Under the pieces are notes generated by a model, which saw nothing but the letters and a program-made list of their open reading frames with translations, made no database searches and was not told the origin of the DNA. Made by a program: the position numbers and the translations under genes. From assembly GCA_002774635.1 (NCBI GenBank), contig PEXU01000004.1, positions 1 through 33,645 of the forward strand: DNA of 33,645 nt, given 5' to 3'. Below are positions 13,473 to 19,632 of the stretch, piece after piece. The stretch comes from Candidatus Kerfeldbacteria bacterium CG08_land_8_20_14_0_20_40_16 (GTDB lineage: Bacteria > Patescibacteriota > Patescibacteriia > UM-FILTER-42-10). The first letter of the stretch is position 1. The number at the start of each line of letters is the position of its first letter.

Positions 13473-14627
13473 TTATTTATCATCAACAAGGCTTTCAAAA
13501 AGATCTAGAGTTGCTTGAGCGGTTTCTCGCCAGGAGTATTTCTGAACTTGTTTTAATCCTTTTGCTACCAACCTTTTTGAAAACTCCGAGTTGGAAAGCA
13601 CTTGATAAATCGCTTCCGTCAATTCTTCAATATTATGAGGATCAATTAGGATTGCTGCTTCTTCGCAGATCTCAGAAAGAGAAGAAGAATAACTGGCAAT
13701 TACCGGCGTCGAGGCGGCCATGGCTTCGAGGGGAGGGAATCCGAATCCCTCATAAAAAGAGGGGTAAACAAAGAGACTGGCTAAATTATAGAAATAAGGC
13801 TTTTCTTGATTAGAGACATATCCGATGAAATGAACCTGTTCTTTAAACTGGGAATTATTGATTAGAAACCGAAAACCATTAATTTTTTCACGGTACCCTC
13901 CTACGATTACCAGATGGTAACCGCTGTCCGAGCGCTGTTTAAATAATTTAAAGGAAGAGATTAGGCTATCAATGTTTTTGCGCGGTTCGATAGCAGAAAG
14001 ACTCAAAATAAATTTTTCAGGCAATTGATATTTCTTTTTTACTTTAGCTTGGGTAATTAAATCAAGGCTCTGATAATTTTCGGGATTAATCCCGGAGTAG
14101 ATAATTTTAACTTTTTCAGGGGGCGCCTCTAGAAGATTAATAATGTCATTTCTGGTACTCTCCGATACTGCGATTACTTGATCAAAATCTTGAATAATCT
14201 TTTTGGGATTGACTGCCTTATGCCACCAACGGCCTTTAACCGAATAGAATTGGGGATAAAGCAAAAAAGAAAGATCATGGAGAGTGATTACCTTTTTGAT
14301 TTTTCTAGAAAGAGCAAGAAATATCAAATTGGGAATAAAAAAAAGATCAACCCCTCCAATTAATCTGTCTATTTTTGGAAAACAGAGATAATTTAAGGAA
14401 GAATTGAAAATCTTATTGGGGAAGTGGAACGATTTAATTGAAAAATTGGGAGCAGAGAATTTCTTTTTAAAAACAGAGTCAATTTCTTTCTGAAAAACAT
14501 TATAAAAGAGAAAATAATCATTAACCGTATCTATTTTTGCCAGATTAATCAGTAACTGTTCGGTATAAGTAGCCACTCCTCCGGTTTCCTGATCAAGCAA
14601 GGACCTAATATCAACTCCGATACGCAT
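13473..14627 (-). CDS. GT4-family glycosyltransferase
   Basis: 384 residues, a GT-B glycosyltransferase of the mannosyltransferase-like GT4 group. It opens MRIGVDIRSLLDQETGGVATY and continues through ITLHDLSFLLYPQFYS to the donor domain FILSLSAIEPRKNID. The signature EGFGFPPLEAMAASTPVIAS lies near 293-312. The GTB architecture matches its two operon neighbours, but the sequences differ enough to imply different acceptors or sugars. The Wzz-like gene ends 5 bases upstream. The sugar specificity cannot be read from the sequence. Confidence 0.9.
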   Translation of the reverse strand: MRIGVDIRSLLDQETGGVATYTEQLLINLAKIDTVNDYFLFYNVFQKEIDSVFKKKFSAPNFSIKSFHFPNKIFNSSLNYLCFPKIDRLIGGVDLFFIPNLIFLALSRKIKKVITLHDLSFLLYPQFYSVKGRWWHKAVNPKKIIQDFDQVIAVSESTRNDIINLLEAPPEKVKIIYSGINPENYQSLDLITQAKVKKKYQLPEKFILSLSAIEPRKNIDSLISSFKLFKQRSDSGYHLVIVGGYREKINGFRFLINNSQFKEQVHFIGYVSNQEKPYFYNLASLFVYPSFYEGFGFPPLEAMAASTPVIASYSSSLSEICEEAAILIDPHNIEELTEAIYQVLSNSEFSKRLVAKGLKQVQKYSWRETAQATLDLFESLVDDK

Positions 14628-14632
14628 AATGG

Positions 14633-15280
14633 TTAGGAAATATTTTCTGAATGGATGTTGACTTTAGATTGAGTGGGAGGTCTAAAATAGCGGTAAAGGT
14701 AAACCAAGATGATGCTTGTTGTCAACCCCACCACAAATCCAATAACAGTTATTAAAGCAATATTTGTCCTATTTTTTACAATAACCGGCTTTTCCCCCGT
14801 TATTTCAAACACCGCTTTGTTGTCTGCTGTTTGGTTAAGGGTAGCAGCTTTTTCCTCCATTACTTCAGCAATGGTCCTCGCTATTGTCTGAGCAGTTTCT
14901 TCATTTTTTTCGGTAAATCGTACTACAATGTTCTGAGCAGAATATTTTTTTGTTTTAAAACGATTAACAAACCGCTCCAAACTGCCGATTTGGGGGTCAA
15001 TGCCTGCTCGATCGTAAATATCTAATAAGACCGAAGGGGTCAGAAACCAGCTGATCACGGTCTGGGAAAAGAGATCCGCCGCCTGAATTCCAAAATAGCT
15101 GTCATCATAGTAAATAGTTTCCACCTTGTTAATTCGTTTTACGGCGAACGAGATCGAGGCAGAATAAGCTACTGGCCGTAAATAGGAGAACAAAAAAGCG
15201 GCCAAAGTAATCAGTAAAGTAAAGACGATAATAAATCTTTTTCCCCTTTTTAAAATTGAGATGTGGTTAGAAAGTTCCAT
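14633..15280 (-). CDS. Wzz/YveK-type polysaccharide chain-length determinant protein
   Basis: 215 residues with the topology of the Wzz family: a short cytoplasmic start, a first transmembrane helix (about 16-35), an extracytoplasmic domain of about 135 residues (SASISFAVKR; AETAQTIARTIAEVM-like helices) and a second helix (about 172-195) followed by a short basic tail. There is no tyrosine-kinase domain, so it is the Gram-positive-style short form. Such proteins set glycan length by working with the polymerase; no polymerase or Wzx is in this window. It sits between two glycosyltransferase genes. Confidence 0.8.
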   Translation of the reverse strand: MELSNHISILKRGKRFIIVFTLLITLAAFLFSYLRPVAYSASISFAVKRINKVETIYYDDSYFGIQAADLFSQTVISWFLTPSVLLDIYDRAGIDPQIGSLERFVNRFKTKKYSAQNIVVRFTEKNEETAQTIARTIAEVMEEKAATLNQTADNKAVFEITGEKPVIVKNRTNIALITVIGFVVGLTTSIILVYLYRYFRPPTQSKVNIHSENIS

Positions 15281-15316
15281 ATTTTCCTTATTAACTATAA
15301 AATAGTTTTTAAAATA

Positions 15317-16423
15317 CTAGTTAATGTCGGCCTGAAATTTACTCCAGCTTTGAGCGATGTACTCTTTTATCTTATCTTTAAAAATAGTTGTGTCAAATTG
15401 CCGGACATGCTTTTTGATTTCTTCGGAATCAAAATTCTCCGGTTTAAAATGAATCACCGCGTCGGCCAGCGCTTCCCAATTTTGATCATTAAAGAACACC
15501 CCCGTCTGATTGGGAATTACTATTTCCTCTGCCCCACCCTTCTTATAAGCGATTACTGGTCTTCCGAAAACCATTGATTCAATCATAACAATGCCAAAAT
15601 CTTCCACTTGGGGATTAATAAAAGCAATTGCTTCGCTGAACAGTTTTGCTTTTTCCTCTTCGGATACCCGGCCTAGAAATTCTATATTGGAACGCGCAAT
15701 TTTTTTCAGTTTATGATAGGCGGGGCCCACGCCGAATATTTTTAGAGGAATCCCTAAGCGATTGAAAGCCATCACTCCTAGATCGAATCTTTTATATGAC
15801 ACCAAACGCCCACCCATTAAATAATAATTTCCGACTTTGGGATTTATCTGGAATCTTTTTGTCTCTACCGGCGGGTAGATGATGTCACTATCACGGTTAT
15901 AATATTTCTTGATTCTCTGCTGGACTATTTTAGAATTGGCAATAAACTGATCTACCCGATCCGCTGCTAGACGATCCCAGATTCTTATTCGATTAAGAAT
16001 TAAAGGAACCGCTTTTCGAATCAATGGACCGTAAGCCAGTTCTTCAACATAACTATGGGTGTCGCTCCACAAAAAGCGAGTAGGGGTATGGCAATAGCAA
16101 ATATGTAAAGCGTCGGGTCGGGTAATTATCCCTTTAGCAAAGGAAGAAGTGCTAGAGAGTATTAAATCATAGTCCATTAAGTCGTAGCGTTCCACTGCCG
16201 AGGGCATTAAGGGCAAAAACCACTGATATTTTTTAACTCCCCAAGGAAGTTTTTGGATAAAGGAGGTGCGGATATCTTTTTTTAAAAAAGCTTCGTTTGT
16301 CTGTGCTGGATTATAAACTAAAACATAAATCGGCGCTTCGGGATAAATTTCTTGGAAGGCTTTTAATACTTTTTCTGCTCCTCCGTCTTGAGCGAGATGA
16401 TCGTGTACTAAGGCAACTTTCAT
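15317..16423 (-). CDS. GT4-family glycosyltransferase (WbaZ-like)
   Basis: 368 residues. The start MKVALVHDHLAQDGGAEKVL is characteristic of a GT4 subgroup often found next to undecaprenyl-phosphate sugar transferases. It continues with CYCHTPTRFLWSDTHSY and the donor domain YYLMGGRLVSYKRFDLGV. The motif EDFGIVMIESMVFGRPVIAY lies near 275-294. It is the second gene of the operon, immediately after the initiating transferase, so it probably adds the second sugar to the lipid-linked primer. That order of action is inferred from gene order. Confidence 0.9.
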   Translation of the reverse strand: MKVALVHDHLAQDGGAEKVLKAFQEIYPEAPIYVLVYNPAQTNEAFLKKDIRTSFIQKLPWGVKKYQWFLPLMPSAVERYDLMDYDLILSSTSSFAKGIITRPDALHICYCHTPTRFLWSDTHSYVEELAYGPLIRKAVPLILNRIRIWDRLAADRVDQFIANSKIVQQRIKKYYNRDSDIIYPPVETKRFQINPKVGNYYLMGGRLVSYKRFDLGVMAFNRLGIPLKIFGVGPAYHKLKKIARSNIEFLGRVSEEEKAKLFSEAIAFINPQVEDFGIVMIESMVFGRPVIAYKKGGAEEIVIPNQTGVFFNDQNWEALADAVIHFKPENFDSEEIKKHVRQFDTTIFKDKIKEYIAQSWSKFQADIN

Positions 16424-16445
16424 AAAAATTAAAATCTTTCTTTGC

Positions 16446-17837
16446 TTAAGGGGCCCCTCTTCTTGACACTAAGGCAAAGGGAGTTCGGAAAATTAATTGT
16501 AAATCAAGCAATAAAGACCAGTTTTCAATATAGTAGACGTCCAGCGTTGCTTCTTCTTCAAAATTCAAATCTGACCTTCCTGAAACTTGAGCCATCCCGG
16601 TCATCCCCGGTTTGATGGTTAAAAGCTTCTTATGATCCTTCTGATACCGAGAAACTTCCTCCGGCTCATGTGGCCGGGGACCAACGACACTCATATCTCC
16701 TTTAATCACATTAAAAAATTGAGGGATTTCGTCAATGCTGGTTTTACGAAGAAATTTTCCAAAGCGGGTGATTCTGGGATCATTCTTCATTTTAAAAAGG
16801 GGGCCATCGGAACGTTCATTATAAGCAATTAGGTCTTTTTTCATCGCGTGCGCTCCTTCAATCATGGAACGAAACTTAAAAAACAGGAACTTTCTGCCTT
16901 TCTGGCCAACTCTTTCTAGTTTAACAAACACTGGTCCGGCCGAATCAAGTTTGATAATAACAGCAATAATGATGATAAAGGGTATTAAGATAATTAAGAT
17001 AAATACGGAAAAAATAATATCAAATGCTCTTTTAAAAATTTTTCCCCACCCATCAAGGGGAGTTTTTTTCATTTCGATAACCGGAATTCCGGCTAAAGGA
17101 GCGATTGCGATATTAGTGACTGAGGTTTCAAATAAATTAGCAACGTATTTAAAAGTAATGTGGTACTCATTACAGATATCAATTATTTTAAGTACCAGCT
17201 CTTTTTGGATATTAGGATCCGCTTGAATAACTTCGTCAATATTGGAATCTTTCAAACTCTCTTTCAGTTTTTGAATTTCGCTTTCGTTGACCTCTTTAAG
17301 CTGACCAACAATTTTATATCCCAGACCGGGATTATCATTGAGCTCATTGACTATTCGCCCGGTGGTGGCATCTTTTCCAACCACAAATACTCTATGGATT
17401 CCAATTCCCTTTTTCAGGAAATGTCTCTGAATGGAGCGAATAATGAACCGTTCGATACTGATAAAAATGATGCTTAATAACCAGCCGGAGATAATAATGA
17501 AACGAGAGGAAAATAACTCTCGCTGAAAAAAGATAAAGACGATAATGATTAAAACGGCGGTGGAACAGGCCAGAAATATCTTAGCTAACTCCTCAACCAT
17601 TCGCCGAGTAGTTTTGATGTTATATAATCCGCTCAACGCAAAAACAAAAATCCAAATAGAACTGGCGATCAATAGAATGGGAAGGAAATTTCTGAAGGAT
17701 AATTCATAAATCACCGGCCGGATATCAGTTAAAAAAGTTCCGAAACGCAAACCATGTGCTACTAATCCAGCTAAAAAAACAACCAAATAATCCAGAGGTA
17801 CCAATATGGCGCTAAAAGTTAGTTCTGATTTATTCAT
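16446..17837 (-). CDS. Undecaprenyl-phosphate sugar-phosphate transferase (WcaJ/ExoY-type PNPT)
   Basis: About 463 residues from the ATG at 17837 (MNKSELTF). The reading frame is open 29 codons further, but that would run into the RNase P RNA. Four N-terminal membrane helices are followed by a nucleotide-binding-like domain (RVFVVGKDATTGRIV), a re-entrant membrane helix (FDIIFSVFILIILIPF) and the catalytic bacterial sugar-transferase domain: KFRSM, DPRITRFGKFLRKTSIDEIPQ, NVIKGDMSVVGPRP and KPGMTGMAQVSGR. It moves a sugar phosphate onto undecaprenyl phosphate, the first step of the glycan made by this operon. A TATAAT ending 9 bases upstream suggests a leaderless mRNA. Confidence 0.93.
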   Translation of the reverse strand: MNKSELTFSAILVPLDYLVVFLAGLVAHGLRFGTFLTDIRPVIYELSFRNFLPILLIASSIWIFVFALSGLYNIKTTRRMVEELAKIFLACSTAVLIIIVFIFFQRELFSSRFIIISGWLLSIIFISIERFIIRSIQRHFLKKGIGIHRVFVVGKDATTGRIVNELNDNPGLGYKIVGQLKEVNESEIQKLKESLKDSNIDEVIQADPNIQKELVLKIIDICNEYHITFKYVANLFETSVTNIAIAPLAGIPVIEMKKTPLDGWGKIFKRAFDIIFSVFILIILIPFIIIIAVIIKLDSAGPVFVKLERVGQKGRKFLFFKFRSMIEGAHAMKKDLIAYNERSDGPLFKMKNDPRITRFGKFLRKTSIDEIPQFFNVIKGDMSVVGPRPHEPEEVSRYQKDHKKLLTIKPGMTGMAQVSGRSDLNFEEEATLDVYYIENWSLLLDLQLIFRTPFALVSRRGAP

Positions 17838-17846
17838 GTTAGGCAT

Positions 17847-17881
17847 TATAGTTAAATAGAGGTTAAAAAAAACCTCTATTT
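17847..17881 (-). promoter_or_regulatory. -10 box and hairpin between rnpB and the polysaccharide operon
   Basis: An 11-bp perfect stem AAATAGAGGTT/AACCTCTATTT (17854-17864 with 17871-17881) with a 6-base loop follows the RNase P RNA on the minus strand. TATAAT (17852-17847) comes next, 9 bases before the ATG at 17837 on the minus strand. No good -35 is visible. The hairpin may end the RNase P RNA, and the -10 box may start a leaderless operon transcript. Confidence 0.45.
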
Positions 17882-17917
17882 TGTGCCTTGAGTTTAGTCT
17901 ATAAGCCGAATTCTGTC

Positions 17918-18023
17918 CCCCCACACCATTTGTCGTAATGATTTTTGTAAGTCCTAGTGCGATTAGCTAAATTTGATTCCATTGTTCAAACTAACCAACC
18001 TATTTCGACAGATGGTGTGGGGG
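17918..18023 (-). other. RNase P RNA P19-position helix with an 84-base structured insert
   Basis: CCCCCACACCA (17918-17928) pairs perfectly with TGGTGTGGGGG (18013-18023), directly before the universal 3' segment. The interior can fold further: TGTCG/CGACA, GGTTAG/CTAATC and TTTGA/TCAAA. In model class A RNAs this position has no helix or a short one. Confidence 0.7.
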
Positions 18024-18412
18024 TGATGATTATCTATCTTGTCCCGCAGACGCGGGATCTAGCAATCAACCCATCCCGCGTTTGCGGGATCTATTTGATC
18101 TTGCACCGGATAGGGTTTTTCACTCCGCACTGTTACCAATGTAGAGAGAGGATTCTTAGGCCCTCACTTTTCACCCTTGTCCCGCTGATGCGGGACGGTA
18201 TTGTCTCTGTGACACTTTCCCTAGATTTCAAGATATTTAAAAACCTATAGGTACTTTTAAAGATCTTTCCATCCGGCCCGAGTTACAGGCTATCCATTCG
18301 ACTCGGTCCCGCTTTCGCGTGACCTCGCTCAGGACAAGTCCCCTTTCTAGAGGGCCTGCCCCGAGCGAGCCCCCGATAGGGGGTAAGTCGAGGGGTGTTC
18401 GGACTTTCCTCC

Positions 18413-18515
18413 CCTTCGACTCACTCCTCACTGCGTTCGTCGTTCGCTCAGGGCGACGCCCATTTGCGGGCTTGTCCTGAGCGAGCTTGACACGTAGTGA
18501 CAAGCGAGTCGAAGG
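18413..18515 (-). other. RNase P RNA P3-position hairpin, expanded
   Basis: CCTTCGACTC (18413-18422) pairs perfectly with GAGTCGAAGG (18506-18515). Inside are TCGCTCAGGG and CTTGTCCTGAGCGAG, a common mobile-palindrome motif that also appears at about 18329-18365 in the same RNA. The arm is 103 bases, about two to three times the usual P3. Confidence 0.7.
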
Positions 18516-18547
18516 AGTAATCATCCGACTAAACTTAAGGCAACTAT

Positions 18548-18575
18548 ATCGTAATATAAATCCAAAAATTGTCAA
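18548..18575 (-). promoter_or_regulatory. Promoter of rnpB
   Basis: A perfect TTGACA -35 (18575-18570) lies 16 bases from TACGAT (18553-18548), a weaker -10. The start would fall at about 18541-18544, which agrees with the beginning of the P1 helix at 18542. Confidence 0.6.
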
Positions 18576-18660
18576 CCAGGGCAGTTCTAAAAAACTGCCA
18601 CCGGTCAACCACTTAAGAAAGGCTAAATAGATGGATTAATAGACTATTTTAACGCCACTA

Positions 18661-18718
18661 GCCTTTGGTATATCTATCCAAACACAAATTAACTTGGTTA
18701 TCTATTAATCTATTTTTC
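18661..18718 (-). pseudogene. Duplicated, diverged 3' end of rnhA
   Basis: This segment aligns over its whole length with 19222-19279, the end of rnhA, including an identical 21-base core (18676-18696 and 19236-19256). On the minus strand it reads MKNRLIDNQVNLCLDRYTKG then stop; the true C-terminus is KNKLADSQVNLCLDQYTKA. The frame and a nearby stop are preserved despite base changes and one added base. It is in direct repeat with the real end and the two enclose a small gene cassette. The fragment lacks the rest of RNase H and cannot be an enzyme. Confidence 0.8.
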
Positions 18719-18768
18719 ATGGCGAGGAAAGTATAGTGGATTGATTAAAATTTTGCTCTAAGAGAATG

Positions 18769-18799
18769 AAAAAATCCACTCAAATAGTATTTAAGTGGA
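18769..18799 (-). terminator. Terminator of the 88-residue ORF
   Basis: On the minus strand TCCACT pairs with AGTGGA (18799-18794 with 18780-18775) around a 13-base loop, followed by six T. It lies about 40 bases after the ORF stop. Confidence 0.6.
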
Positions 18800-18839
18800 C
18801 CCAAAATTTCCCTCTTAAGAGTGCGGAAACACTTGGAGA

Positions 18840-19106
18840 TCAGGTATCAATGGTACCAATAAGGTCAAATACTAAACCCGCTAAGTGTTTCTTCTTCCCC
18901 TTTCCTTCCCAAAGATCGCGCTTTATTACTATCTCTGATAGATCAAAGCTCACCGGAATTAAAGCAATATTACGCCCCCCCTCTTTTTTGCTTTGACGAT
19001 AGTACAATGGCACCCCAAGTGGGATCGCTTCACCCTTAGCTACAGCACTCTGAATTTCCGATAGTGCCTCAAACACATGGAGAGGCACATAGCCATGAAT
19101 ACGCAT
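18840..19106 (-). CDS. Small protein of unknown function in a cassette beside rnhA
   Basis: 88 residues from the ATG at 19106, chosen because AAGGAGG stands 8 bases before it; the in-frame GTG 9 bases earlier overlaps that site. The protein (MRIHGYVPLHVFEALSEIQS...) is soluble, with a predicted helix near the start and a basic GRNIALIPVSFDLSEIVIKRD segment, split here as GRNIALIPVSF then DLSEIVIKRD, and a GKGKKK stretch. No family is recognised. It has its own promoter (19193-19221) and terminator (18769-18799) and lies between direct repeats of the rnhA 3' end, so it looks like an inserted single-gene unit. Confidence 0.65.
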   Translation of the reverse strand: MRIHGYVPLHVFEALSEIQSAVAKGEAIPLGVPLYYRQSKKEGGRNIALIPVSFDLSEIVIKRDLWEGKGKKKHLAGLVFDLIGTIDT

Positions 19107-19192
19107 AATGAACACCTCCTTAAAGAACTATGCAACCACGATATCCTCGCGGCTAGAGATACTATGACAAATGGCATCTTTAGTATCAAAAC

Positions 19193-19221
19193 AGGATAGC
19201 AGAAAACAAAATATAAGTCAA
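19193..19221 (-). promoter_or_regulatory. Promoter of the 88-residue ORF
   Basis: TTGACT (19221-19216) is followed after 17 bases by TATCCT (19198-19193) on the minus strand. The -35 box overlaps the end of rnhA. The 5' leader would be about 80 bases, ending in the strong AAGGAGG site. Confidence 0.7.
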
Positions 19222-19631
19222 GCCTTGGTGTATTGATCCAAACACAAATTAACTTGACTATCAGCTAGTTTATTTTTTTCTCTGGGAATGTAATTATATT
19301 CAATTGATTTAAAACTCTGTCCGGTATTCCAGATTTTTACAAACAGTGCTGCCAGCCCTGAATCTTTAATTTTGTACTTGCGGTTGAGTTGCTGAACCAC
19401 TATTTCACTATCTAAATGTAGTTTTAAAGTTGTCCCTTTTAACTGTCGAGCTTTTTCTAAAGCAAAGATTACTGCTTGATACTCCGCTTGATTATTGGTG
19501 GTTTCTCCGAGAAATTTGGAGTATTTACCGATTAACTTTCCTTGTTCATTAAAAATCACTACTCCCGCAGCTGCGGGACCAGGATTACCTCTCGCTCCTC
19601 CATCAGTATATATTTTTAGCAAGCTTTTCAT
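19218..19631 (-). CDS. rnhA: Ribonuclease HI
   Basis: 137 residues. It cuts the RNA strand of RNA-DNA hybrids in the cytoplasm using two metal ions. The acidic active-site residues are in place: Asp10 in IYTDGGARGNPGPAAAG, Glu50 in NNQAEYQAV, Asp74 in LHLDSEIVV and Asp124 in LADSQVN. It is slightly shorter than E. coli RNase HI and lacks a clear basic handle, as in many compact bacterial forms. The spermidine-synthase-like gene stop is 1 base upstream, so it ends that operon. Its last 58 bases are duplicated at 18661-18718. Confidence 0.95.
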   Translation of the reverse strand: MKSLLKIYTDGGARGNPGPAAAGVVIFNEQGKLIGKYSKFLGETTNNQAEYQAVIFALEKARQLKGTTLKLHLDSEIVVQQLNRKYKIKDSGLAALFVKIWNTGQSFKSIEYNYIPREKNKLADSQVNLCLDQYTKA

Positions 19632-19632
19632 T

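Larger units (their letters stand above)
17884..18542 (-). ncRNA. rnpB: RNase P RNA (class A), unusually large
   Basis: The catalytic RNA that trims tRNA 5' ends. Universal elements on the minus strand include the P4 segment GGGGAGGAAAGTCCGAAC (18414-18397), ACAGAGA-ACCG with GGAAAGTG (18220-18196), GGGTGAAA (18176-18169), TTGGTAACAGTG, GCAAGATCAAATAG (18104-18091) and GACAGAATTCGGCTTAT (17917-17901). A P1 helix pairs 18542-18527 with 17899-17884 at 15 of 16 positions. The span is about 659 nt, against roughly 350-400 nt in most bacteria. The excess lies in helix extensions: a P3-position hairpin, a P12 palindrome, two palindromes in the P16/P17 region, an AT-rich helix at about 18220-18260, and a P19-position stem with an 84-base top. 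Confidence 0.95.

Noticed and set aside
13415-13813. 132-residue plus-strand ORF
   Set aside because: Mostly antisense to the GT4 gene at 13473-14627, which has clear family motifs.
17838-17924. Longer N-terminus for the sugar transferase
   Set aside because: The 29 extra codons overlap the RNase P RNA 3' end and a hairpin; the start at 17837 has a well-placed TATAAT and begins right before the first membrane helix.
17957-18250. 97-residue plus-strand ORF
   Set aside because: It is antisense to the RNase P RNA and runs through its palindromes; no ribosome site.
18237-18608. 123-residue minus-strand ORF over rnpB
   Set aside because: It reads through conserved RNase P RNA helices and the P1 strand and reflects structured RNA, not protein.
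19563-19581. Palindrome CCCGCAGCTGCGGG inside rnhA as a member of the repeat family
   Set aside because: It encodes the conserved GPAAAG segment of the RNase H active-site loop, so it is most simply explained by codon choice.
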